Shown here one piece after another: positions 1 to 6,090 of a DNA stretch of 13,774 nucleotides. The notes below the pieces were generated by a model that saw only the letters and a program-made list of their open reading frames with translations, had not been told where the DNA came from and searched no databases. The translations under genes were made by a program, and so were the position numbers. Position 1 is the stretch's first letter; every line of letters begins with the position of its first letter. The DNA is taken from the NCBI GenBank assembly GCA_023488835.1, contig JAMDCS010000142.1, positions 1 through 13,774 of the forward strand, written 5' to 3'. This stretch comes from Candidatus Bathyarchaeota archaeon (GTDB lineage Archaea > Thermoproteota > Bathyarchaeia > Bathyarchaeales > UBA233).

Positions 1-217
1 GGATAACTAACTGAACTTTCTCAAAACGTGACAAAACCTTATTTTGTAATGCAGCCCCTGCGTTTACAGTTGGACTTTCTCCCGGTGTACCGCCAAGCAA
101 TTCAACCAAATCCAAAAGGCGCAGAGCTTTATCACGGGTCACTTGACCCTCAAAAGCAATGGTATATCGATTACCATCGCTATCGAACAGCTCAACGCGC
201 ATTTTACGAGCCGGCAT
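1..217 (-). CDS. Hypothetical protein, N-terminal part, cut by the left edge
   Basis: The reverse strand reads an open frame from an ATG at 217 to the window edge (72 codons, no stop), beginning MPARKMRVELFDSDG. The opening RKMRVELFDSDGNRYTIAFEG reads like a beta-rich fold, followed by a helix (TRDKALRLLDLVELLGG) and a Gly/Pro turn. The codon-by-codon protein is far more natural than the plus-strand frame over the same bases. AGGTG lies about nine bases upstream of the ATG as a possible ribosome binding site. The gene is divergent from orc1/cdc6, with the putative origin between them, so its promoter overlaps the origin. I do not recognise the family with certainty. Small proteins of this type occur beside origins in related archaea in my recollection, but the C-terminal part needed to classify it is outside the window. 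Confidence 0.72.
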   Translation of the reverse strand, partial: MPARKMRVELFDSDGNRYTIAFEGQVTRDKALRLLDLVELLGGTPGESPTVNAGAALQNKVLSRFEKVQLVI

Positions 218-219
218 CT

Positions 220-229
220 GGTGTACACC
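220..229. repeat. Perfect 10-bp palindrome at the left gene's start
   Basis: GGTGTACACC is a perfect palindrome three to twelve bases upstream of the ATG at 217. It overlaps the presumed ribosome binding site of that gene, so a bound dimer or a hairpin there could affect translation or transcription. No binding protein can be named. Confidence 0.4.
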
Positions 230-238
230 TTAAGGTTG

Positions 239-538
239 TTCACAACTTTACACTTCACACCTTATAGCTGTTATGGTGAAGCGATAGAATAAAAAAAGGC
301 AATATTGAGCTTATAATTTAAGAATAGATGAAATATGGAGTTGTTTCATTATTACCAGCTTCACAGTAAAGTGAAACAGCTGGAAAAATTTAGTTACAGC
401 TTGGATTTGCTTTTCCAGTAGAAGCGTAGGGGTGCCTTGTTCACTTGTGAAAGACAGGAAAAGGGTAATTTATCAGAAAATGAGCTTGATAAAGCGACAA
501 ATTCAATACTATTTCACATGTATTCACAGTTTTGTGAA
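239..538. repeat. Cluster of ten TTCAC/GTGAA motifs, several paired as inverted repeats
   Basis: TTCAC occurs on the plus strand at 239, 254, 360, 440, 513 and 523, and as GTGAA at 276, 371, 447 and 534 (first bases). Seven of the ten extend to TTCACA. Three inverted pairs are tight: 360-375 (six-base spacer), 440-451 (two-base spacer) and 523-538 (TTCACA, four-base spacer, TGTGAA). The first of these is nested within CCAGC (355-359) and GCTGG (379-383). At this base composition about 0.6 copies would be expected in 300 bases, so the cluster is not chance composition. It extends from the left gene's promoter through the first ORB and stops before the second. It is probably a set of sites for a sequence-specific protein; which one is unknown. 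Confidence 0.65.
415..436 (+). promoter_or_regulatory. ORB-like origin recognition box A
   Basis: CCAGTAGAA begins at 415 and GGGGTG follows at 429-434. The core resembles the archaeal mini-ORB consensus TCCAGTGGAAAC, with the G-string on the expected side. It matches box C at 17 of 22 positions and box B at 17 of 22. A TTCAC/GTGAA inverted pair begins four bases after it. Confidence 0.75.
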
Positions 539-669
539 GGAAAAAATTATGTAGGTCCAATCAAAAAAATTTTAAAGTTTACTTTAGACAGAAAGTAAGT
601 AAGCTATGACTGAAACAATCAACTTACCCCTCTTAATATGTTAATTCTTCATGGAAAAAAGGTTTTACA

Positions 670-691
670 GGCACCCCTATGTTTCCTCTCG
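670..691 (-). promoter_or_regulatory. ORB-like origin recognition box B (inverted)
   Basis: Read on the minus strand, the core TCGAGAGGAAAC (692-681) matches the mini-ORB consensus TCCAGTGGAAAC at 10 of 12 positions and is followed by TAGGGGTGCC (679-670), identical to the end of box A. It points towards box A, giving the inverted-pair layout usual for archaeal origins. Confidence 0.72.
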
Positions 692-858
692 AAGTATTTG
701 GAACAAAAAGAAGTTAAGAGAGGCTAAAAAAATATTTACAGAATGTTTGTCTAAAATCTTGGATGACAATTATTAATATACAAAAATGTATCTTACCTAT
801 CAGAGTATATTTTTATATATAGTGATATAGTAGTTTTCTTTATAGAGCACTTTTTTCT

Positions 859-880
859 CCAGTAGAAACTTCGGGGTGTG
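859..880 (+). promoter_or_regulatory. ORB-like origin recognition box C
   Basis: CTCCAGTAGAAAC (857-869) followed by CGGGGTGTG (872-880) is the closest match in the window to the archaeal ORB consensus. It lies about 150 bases upstream of the orc1/cdc6 start, so it could also serve autoregulation of that gene. Confidence 0.78.
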
Positions 881-891
881 TCTGCTCTCGC

Positions 892-940
892 TTTGTTTGG
901 TTGTTATCGGTTGTTTTCATTGTTTTTTAGGATTGTTGTG
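892..940 (+). other. G/T-rich strand with phased TTGTT motifs in the origin
   Basis: Of 49 bases, 43 are G or T on the plus strand (only four A and two C). TTGTT starts at 901, 911, 920 and 933, and GGTTGTT is repeated ten bases apart (899, 909), about one helical turn. It lies directly downstream of box C. Strand-asymmetric tracts of this sort can mark unwinding or leading-strand start regions, but this is inference. Confidence 0.4.
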
Positions 941-1026
941 TTCTAAAACCAGTTTTTTGTACTATCGCCTTTATCTGTTCCACACGAAATAACGGTGGTA
1001 CCTCTGAAGAATGAGAGGGATGACTA

Positions 1027-2268
1027 ATGGGGAATCCGAGTGTACTGGATGATGTATTCGACAGTTTCGTCAACGGTGTTAAACTGTTTAAAGACCGAGA
1101 GGTATTGCGGCATGATTATCTTCCAGAAAAACTGCCTCACCGTGAAGATCAGATTCGTTTGCTAGGTGCAACTGTTGCTCCAGTCTTGAGGGATTCAAGA
1201 TGCTCCAACATTTTCATTTACGGAAAGACTGGCACAGGAAAAACAGCAGTCACAAAATATGTCTTGAGCCATTTGGAATCCAAGGCGAAAGAACATGGGG
1301 CGCAAGTAAAATTCTGCTACATCAACTGCCGCATGACTGGTTCCGAATACAGGGTTTTCGCGAGCCTAAGTCAAAGTGTAGGATTATCCATTCCCTTCAC
1401 TGGATTGTCAGTGGGCGAAGTTTTTGACAGGTTCCGCTCAGGCTTAGACCAATCCAGAGTAATTTTCATAATTGTTCTAGATGAGGTTGATGCCTTGATT
1501 AAAGAACGCGGCGACGCTTTCATGTACGAACTAACAAGAATAAACGAGACGCTAAGCAAGAGCAAGGTTGCCATAATCGGCATATCCAACGACCTGCGCC
1601 TAAAAGAGTTCTTGGATCCCAGAGTCTTCAGTTCCCTCAGCGAAGAAGAACTTGTCTTTAGGCCATATGATGCAGGGGAGCTTCGGAACATATTGCTTGA
1701 ACGGTCAAAGCTGTCCTTCCAAGATGGCGTTCTATCAGATTCGGCGCTTAGCATTTGCTCGGCTTTGGCTGCTGCAGAGCATGGAGATGCTAGGCGGGCG
1801 CTGGATTTGTTGCGTGTTGCTGGTGAAGTAGCTGAGCGATTGGGTGCGAAAACGATTACTGAAGAGCATGTGCGCCAAGCCGAGAAACACATTGAGCATA
1901 ACCGAGTTGTTGAAGCCCTAAATAACCTAACTTTGCATTCCAAGCTGGTGTTGCTGAGTGTTTACCACCTAAACCGATCAAGCGCTACCACAGGCGAAAT
2001 ATATGATGTTTACAATGAATTGTGCGGTGAAATGGGTGCTGGTCTTCTAACACAACGTCGTTTAGGGACATTGGTTAATGAGCTTGATTCGATGGGTCTC
2101 GTGAACGCAAAAGTCGTAAGCATGGGACGCTACGGCAGAACCAAAAAGATTCGATTAGAGATTTCTCGTAGCTTGATTAGGGATGTCTTTGGTGGCGATA
2201 ACCGCTTTAGCCGATTAATTGAGTACTCACCCCAAGCTTCCCGTAAAAACTCAGGTGGCAGCGCCTAA
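1027..2268 (+). CDS. cdc6: Orc1/Cdc6 replication initiator (AAA+ ATPase)
   Basis: This 413-residue protein has the standard length and layout of archaeal Orc1/Cdc6, which binds origin ORBs and loads the MCM helicase. AAA+ domain: Walker A GKTGTGKT (66-73), Walker B IIVLDEVDAL (148-157), sensor 1 GISNDL (185-190), an initiator-specific motif region around DPRVFSSLSEEEL (197-209), and sensor 2 GDARRALDLL (253-262). The C-terminal winged helix covers about 300-400 (LLTQRRLGTLVNELDSMGL, then a basic GRYGRTKK wing). All key residues are present. ATG at 1027 is preceded directly by an in-frame TGA (1021-1023), so no upstream start is possible; GAGAGGGATGA is a fair ribosome binding site. The putative origin lies directly upstream, and box C about 150 bases away may allow autoregulation. 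It converges on polB with one base between stop codons. Confidence 0.97.
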   Translation: MGNPSVLDDVFDSFVNGVKLFKDREVLRHDYLPEKLPHREDQIRLLGATVAPVLRDSRCSNIFIYGKTGTGKTAVTKYVLSHLESKAKEHGAQVKFCYINCRMTGSEYRVFASLSQSVGLSIPFTGLSVGEVFDRFRSGLDQSRVIFIIVLDEVDALIKERGDAFMYELTRINETLSKSKVAIIGISNDLRLKEFLDPRVFSSLSEEELVFRPYDAGELRNILLERSKLSFQDGVLSDSALSICSALAAAEHGDARRALDLLRVAGEVAERLGAKTITEEHVRQAEKHIEHNRVVEALNNLTLHSKLVLLSVYHLNRSSATTGEIYDVYNELCGEMGAGLLTQRRLGTLVNELDSMGLVNAKVVSMGRYGRTKKIRLEISRSLIRDVFGGDNRFSRLIEYSPQASRKNSGGSA

Positions 2269-2269
2269 A

Positions 2270-3853
2270 TTAATTAAACGACAGAACGGTTGTGTGCAGC
2301 GTTTGCAAGTTCACCACTGGCACTTTTCCCGGTGTAGGAACCAGCCCTAATTTTTCCATGTAATCGGTTTGGTCTTGCCAACCGCCTGAATTAACCACCA
2401 GCACTCCACGGTAATTGCAGTAACCAATCACATGTATGTGGCCTGCGTGGAATATGTCTGGGACTCTGTCAACTACTAGGTAGTCTCTGTTTTCTGGGGA
2501 CAGCATGGTTTTTCCGCCGTAGACTGGTGCTAAATGGCGACTTTGCATAAGTAGCCGCATCGCTTTCTCTGGATGGTCGTGGTCCATTCCTGGTATAACA
2601 GAGATTATATCGTCTAAGCTTCGTCCATGGTACATGAGAATTTCCACGCCATGTAGGCTTAGGAGGCATGGGCTTCCGACGGAGTGCATGTTCTTTTTCC
2701 CTTTAATTGCCGTCAGGTAACCTTCAGGTATAGCTGGTTGGGGCAACGATTTGCGTGCTGCATCATGGTTGCCTGGAGAGAGGAAGATTTCGATGTAATC
2801 TGGAATTTTTTCAAGGTATTTGGCTGCGAAGTCGTATTGTTTGTGGACGTCACGTATAGTTAGTTCGTTTTGCTGGTTGGGGTAGATTCCCACACCGTCA
2901 ACGATGTCTCCTGCGACTAAGAGGTACTTTACTCGGCTCGCAATTTCTTTCATCTCTGGGGTTCCGTACTTGCCCCTAAGCCAGAGTATGAACCGTTTGA
3001 AGGATTCTTTGGTGAATTTTGTGCTGCCGATATGGATGTCTGATGTGAGGACTGCGTAGACTGGTTCTTGGGCTCTCTGCTGCTGCTTTCTGCCTATTTC
3101 TGGAAAGATGATGTCTTCTACCATGAAAAGGTTGGTTCGTGTTTTGATAACCGCTAGACAGATTATTTGGTCAGGTAGAAGCATGAGGGCTTTCTTTTTG
3201 ACTTCTTCAGGCGCCTTTTGAGGCACTAGAACAGTGGCGCTTCCCTGCAAGTCTTCAACTGAGAGTATAGTGTGGTTTTTTGAATCTCGCTTCTCGGTTA
3301 ACATACAAATTATTTTTAGTTTAGTTTTTGCAGGCGACTTGAGCGCTTCCACGATTGGGGTTGCCGCTTTAACGTCCATTCTCTGCCTAAGCAAGCGCTC
3401 GATTCGTTTGAACCGATCTTGAAAGTACAATAGATATTCGTCGAGTGTTCCATTCGAGCTTAGTTTGCCTGTGGCGTCTTCGAGGATGCTTATGTCCGCT
3501 GGGATGTCTTTGGCGTATGGATAAAACTCGGTTTCATTGATGCATGTTTCTGTGGTTACATGTGTTTCTGTGATAGTTTGTGTTGGTTCTGAGGTTATTT
3601 GTGGCTCTGGCGGCTTTATTTCCGGTATGGGTCTCGCTGGAACTGGTTGCATTAATGCTTCCAAAAAACCTCTCTCGATGAACATTGGCTTGTCTTGCAG
3701 TTCCTGGATTCGCTCAAACGCCAACTTCATTATGGTGACGGGGTCATTGGTTTCACAGTTTTGGCACAGGAACTCGAAGGCTTCGCTGTTTAGCTGGTAT
3801 CCTGCTGCGATTGTTGCTTGAATTGCCCTTTGGAGTTTTTCTTGTACACTCAT
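2270..3853 (-). CDS. polB: DNA polymerase D (Pol II) small subunit DP1, 3'-5' exonuclease
   Basis: This is the exonuclease/proofreading subunit of the archaeal D-family replicative polymerase, partner of DP2 (not in the window). Numbering from the upstream Met at 3874: an N-terminal helical domain (1-75), a Pro/Thr/Glu-rich linker (78-118), an OB-fold region (about 180-260), then a calcineurin-like phosphoesterase domain with DIHIG (279-283), GDIVDGVG (322-329), GNHD (368-371), YHGRSLD (415-421) and GHIH (478-481). All metal-binding motifs are intact, so the nuclease is probably active. Two starts are possible: ATG at 3874 (534 residues, no ribosome site) or ATG at 3853 (527 residues, beginning MSVQEKLQRA). 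A TATA-like TTTTATG complement at 3889-3895 predicts a transcript start near 3866, favouring 3853. The orc1/cdc6-DP1 neighbourhood at an origin is known from Pyrococcus. Confidence 0.96.
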   Translation of the reverse strand: MSVQEKLQRAIQATIAAGYQLNSEAFEFLCQNCETNDPVTIMKLAFERIQELQDKPMFIERGFLEALMQPVPARPIPEIKPPEPQITSEPTQTITETHVTTETCINETEFYPYAKDIPADISILEDATGKLSSNGTLDEYLLYFQDRFKRIERLLRQRMDVKAATPIVEALKSPAKTKLKIICMLTEKRDSKNHTILSVEDLQGSATVLVPQKAPEEVKKKALMLLPDQIICLAVIKTRTNLFMVEDIIFPEIGRKQQQRAQEPVYAVLTSDIHIGSTKFTKESFKRFILWLRGKYGTPEMKEIASRVKYLLVAGDIVDGVGIYPNQQNELTIRDVHKQYDFAAKYLEKIPDYIEIFLSPGNHDAARKSLPQPAIPEGYLTAIKGKKNMHSVGSPCLLSLHGVEILMYHGRSLDDIISVIPGMDHDHPEKAMRLLMQSRHLAPVYGGKTMLSPENRDYLVVDRVPDIFHAGHIHVIGYCNYRGVLVVNSGGWQDQTDYMEKLGLVPTPGKVPVVNLQTLHTTVLSFN

Positions 3854-4058
3854 CGAGTTCTTGCCTTGACCCATGGTTAGTGATGGTGTTTTATGTTAGG
3901 CAGTTATGCTGTTGAGTTATTTACTGTTTTTCGTTTGAGGGCCAAGTTCCTGAGGGAGTGGCTGCTGAGTACTTTTAGGTAGCAGAGGGTCAATTTGGCA
4001 TCTGATGTTCTTTGCTGGATTGTATTTTTTATACTGAAGTTGTTGAAAACTTATTTAA

Positions 4059-4068
4059 TTTATATAAG
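4059..4068 (+). promoter_or_regulatory. TATA box for the AbrB-PhoU gene
   Basis: TTTATATAAG is a near-ideal archaeal TATA box. The expected transcript start about 26 bases on (near 4089) leaves a leader of about 22 bases containing the strong site GAGGTG at 4100-4105, five bases before the GTG start. The rest of 3875-4110 shows nothing else I can name. Confidence 0.6.
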
Positions 4069-4110
4069 CAACCTTTAGTTTAAATGTGTTATATCTGCTG
4101 AGGTGTCTCT

Positions 4111-5085
4111 GTGAGTGAATTACGCAAGGTTCAGCAAACGCCGACTGGCACCTTCTTTGTTTGTGTGCCTAGAGATTGGGCTCGGAAAAATGGCTTAAAA
4201 AAAGGCTCTTTGGTAAACTTAGATATAACAAGCGACGGAAAGCTTCTAGTTGACCCTAAATATGACGTTGAACCACAACCAAAAGTTGTCACTTTAGGGG
4301 TAGGTCCTTTTTTAGGACGCGAAATTGTTGGCCGTTACCTTCTTGGCTATGATACTATCAATATTGAAGCAAAAGATCGAATTGATGCTAAAGTTAGAAA
4401 CATAGTTAAATCGACTGCTGGTTCCTTGGCAGGTTTAGAAATTGTTGAAGAGACAATCTGCAAGATTTCTTTGCAGAGCATATCGCAACAGCCGTTTGGG
4501 TTTTTGCCGGAAAAAATTCTGCAGCGCAACCATGGTCTCGTGGCAGGGATGATTCGGGATGTTTCTAACTCCTTCATTAATAGCGATTCGGAGTTAGCTA
4601 AGAGCGTTATTTCACGTGACAACGAAAGCAACAGACTTTACTTTTTGCTAGTTAGAACCCTTCGCACAATTATTCAAAATCCAAGGTTAAGTGACAAGCT
4701 AGGGATTACTCCGATAGAATGCTTAGACTATCGTTTAGCTGCAAGCTTGATTGAAGGCATCGGTGACGCTTGTGTTCAATTTGCTTCAAACACTGTTGCG
4801 CTCAACGGAATCAAATTGTCCGACGAACTTCGGAAGTTGCTGTTTGAATTACAATCTGCTTGTTCTGAAGCAAACGAACAAGCCCTCAAATCGTTCTTGA
4901 ACAAGGACATTTCCTTGGCAGAAAACGTTCGGAATTTGCGTGAGAAAATTGAGTCAACCTATTCCAACATTGAACGTATAGCAAAGGATTCGTCTGTGGA
5001 TTTGATGCCTCAGATTTTGGCGGCGGTGGCTTTTCTTAGGCAGATTTACGAGCGCAGCGTAGACATGGCTGATTTGGTCGTGTAA
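4111..5085 (+). CDS. AbrB-like DNA-binding domain fused to PhoU-like domain
   Basis: A 324-residue protein begins with a GTG start, chosen because GAGGTG lies five bases upstream. Residues 1-52 form an AbrB/SpoVT-type swapped-hairpin domain (VQQTPTGTFFVCVPRDWARK, then GLKKGSLVNLDI and GKLLVDP). Residues from about 130 to the end are helical and PhoU-like in two repeats, with SRDNESNRLYFLLVRTLR (168-185) and a closing ERSVDMADLV (314-323) that matches the second helix of PhoU repeats. In between is an alpha/beta segment (58-125) of unclear role. Such AbrB-PhoU fusions are common in archaea and are usually annotated as phosphate uptake regulators, probably binding DNA through the AbrB part and sensing metals or phosphate status through PhoU. 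No pst transporter genes are nearby, so its target cannot be read from context. It has its own promoter. Confidence 0.85.
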   Translation: MSELRKVQQTPTGTFFVCVPRDWARKNGLKKGSLVNLDITSDGKLLVDPKYDVEPQPKVVTLGVGPFLGREIVGRYLLGYDTINIEAKDRIDAKVRNIVKSTAGSLAGLEIVEETICKISLQSISQQPFGFLPEKILQRNHGLVAGMIRDVSNSFINSDSELAKSVISRDNESNRLYFLLVRTLRTIIQNPRLSDKLGITPIECLDYRLAASLIEGIGDACVQFASNTVALNGIKLSDELRKLLFELQSACSEANEQALKSFLNKDISLAENVRNLREKIESTYSNIERIAKDSSVDLMPQILAAVAFLRQIYERSVDMADLVV

Positions 5086-5126
5086 TTATCGTTGAATTCA
5101 GTTGCTTGAAAAAATCTATCCCCCCT

Positions 5127-5135
5127 TATATATAG
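5127..5135 (+). promoter_or_regulatory. TATA box likely serving pyrE
   Basis: TATATATAG lies in the 141-base gap before pyrE, directly after a C6 run (5120-5125). It would give a transcript start near 5157 and a leader of about 70 bases, long for an archaeal message. A closer promoter was not evident. Confidence 0.42.
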
Positions 5136-5226
5136 AGTCAAGCTCAGGTTGAACTGTCACTTGAACTTTTTTTGGTTGGTAAAGGGTTAAATTTGCAAGC
5201 TTACATTCACATCAGGGATAACTCAC

Positions 5227-5850
5227 ATGCCAAACACTACCGATAAAATAGCCAATGCTCTCTACTTATCTGGTTGCTTAAAGTTTGGAAGCTTCAAAAT
5301 CAAGTCTGGAGCAACAAGCCCCTACTACATCGACCTTGCACGTGTCCTCTCTGCGCCAAAGCAGCTATGCACCATTGCTGAAGTCGCCGCTGAGAAAATT
5401 AAGGAAATAAATTCGGTTGACAGAATAGACAAGTTAGCTTCCATTGAGCTTAAAGGCGCATTGATTGTGCCGAGCATTGCATGCAACCTAAACCTGCCTT
5501 GTGTCATTGTCCGAAAAGAGGGGAAAGCTTACGGAGTTACGGGCAGAATCGCCGGTGCAGACGTAGCCAGAGGCGACAACATCCTCTTCTTCGACGACGT
5601 CATAAGTGAAGGCTTATCCAAAATCGAAGGAATAAAACCTCTCCAGGAACTGGGCGCCAACGTTAAACACCTGTTGGTTGTAGTGAACCGGGAGCACGGC
5701 GGCAAAGAAAAACTAGAAAAACTTGGTTATCAAGTACATGCGTTAGCAAAAATCTCAGACATCGTCGATTCCCTCTACAAGGATAAGCATATTTCTAAAG
5801 AACAAGCTGACAAAGTCTTGGAATACGTTAAAAACTTTCTACTTCTTTAG
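5227..5850 (+). CDS. pyrE: Orotate phosphoribosyltransferase
   Basis: This 207-residue enzyme transfers the phosphoribosyl group of PRPP to orotate, making OMP in de novo pyrimidine synthesis (EC 2.4.2.10); it is cytosolic and normally dimeric. Visible signatures are SGATSPYYIDLARVLS (27-42), which contacts orotate and phosphate, VRKEGKAYG (95-103) with the catalytic-loop lysines, and the 13-residue PRPP motif ILFFDDVISEGLS (119-131) with its paired aspartates. Length is typical of archaeal PyrE. ATG at 5227 has only a weak upstream site (AGGGAT). No other pyrimidine gene is adjacent, so it appears to be transcribed alone. Its last 23 bases overlap a possible small antisense gene. In the PRPP motif, SEGLS replaces the commoner T-T/G-G-S ending, a tolerated variation. 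Confidence 0.95.
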   Translation: MPNTTDKIANALYLSGCLKFGSFKIKSGATSPYYIDLARVLSAPKQLCTIAEVAAEKIKEINSVDRIDKLASIELKGALIVPSIACNLNLPCVIVRKEGKAYGVTGRIAGADVARGDNILFFDDVISEGLSKIEGIKPLQELGANVKHLLVVVNREHGGKEKLEKLGYQVHALAKISDIVDSLYKDKHISKEQADKVLEYVKNFLLL

Positions 5851-5941
5851 TATAATGTAAGACGATTTTTTCAGCCACGTCACTAGAAATACCACTGTTC
5901 AAGAGTGCTTTCTTTAGATACTCTGGCTTATCGGTCTCCAC
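5828..5941 (-). CDS. Possible 37-residue protein, antisense to the pyrE end
   Basis: On the minus strand GTG at 5941 opens a frame ending at TAA (5830-5828). It begins VETDKPEYLKKALLNSG and continues with ISSDVAEKIVLHYTKEVESF. The composition is that of a small, charged, two- or three-helix protein, with no cysteines or membrane segment. A good TATA-like TTTATATCC (5980-5972) would start the transcript near 5950, about nine bases before the GTG, and AGGGAT lies within that leader region. An in-frame TAG just upstream rules out a longer form. It shares 23 bases with pyrE on the other strand. I do not recognise a family; the helix-turn-helix-like 'LLNSGISSDVAEKI' only loosely recalls UBA-like folds. 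It could also be a chance frame. Confidence 0.4.
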   Translation of the reverse strand: METDKPEYLKKALLNSGISSDVAEKIVLHYTKEVESF

Positions 5942-6033
5942 TTTTAATCCCTAAAAACTCTCCAATGAGTAGGATATAAAGTTACCGTGCGCCAAAAATT
6001 GGCCCAATTAAGCTGCCGCATAAACAGGGTACC

Positions 6034-6044
6034 TCTATATTTAT
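6034..6044 (+). promoter_or_regulatory. TATA box for the APH-like kinase gene
   Basis: CTATATTTATT sits about 50 bases upstream of the ATG at 6091. A transcript start near 6065 would leave a leader of about 26 bases carrying AAGGAAG as a possible ribosome binding site. Confidence 0.5.
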
Positions 6045-6090
6045 TTGGCTGCCAGTTCACAAGAATATACCTCAAAGGAAGAACCATAAC

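Larger units (their letters stand above)
218..1026. other. Putative chromosomal replication origin (oriC-like intergenic region)
   Basis: This approximately 800-base non-coding region lies between a divergent gene and orc1/cdc6, the usual place for an archaeal origin. It contains three ORB-like elements (415-436 plus, 670-691 minus, 859-880 plus), each with a CCAGTAGAA-like dyad half followed by a GGGGTG string. The first two face each other across an AT-rich segment; the second and third face away from each other across another (721-840 is about 78% AT by hand count). A cluster of TTCAC/GTGAA motifs occupies 239-538 and a G/T-rich strand spans 892-940. Family knowledge: Orc1/Cdc6 binds ORBs through its winged helix and initiator-specific motif, with the G-string giving polarity, and AT-rich DNA between ORBs unwinds. 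Activity as an origin is inference; skew or marker-frequency data would be decisive. Confidence 0.8.

Noticed and set aside
28..267. 79-codon plus-strand frame at the left edge
   Set aside because: It is the shadow of the minus-strand frame ending at the ATG 217, which has the more natural protein sequence and a possible ribosome site.
978..998. Fourth ORB-like site (TTCCA...GAAA...CGG)
   Set aside because: Four mismatches in the 13-base core and no proper G-string; too weak to list beside boxes A-C.
1371..1943. 190-codon minus-strand frame inside orc1/cdc6
   Set aside because: Serine- and arginine-rich antisense shadow of a gene with complete AAA+ motifs.
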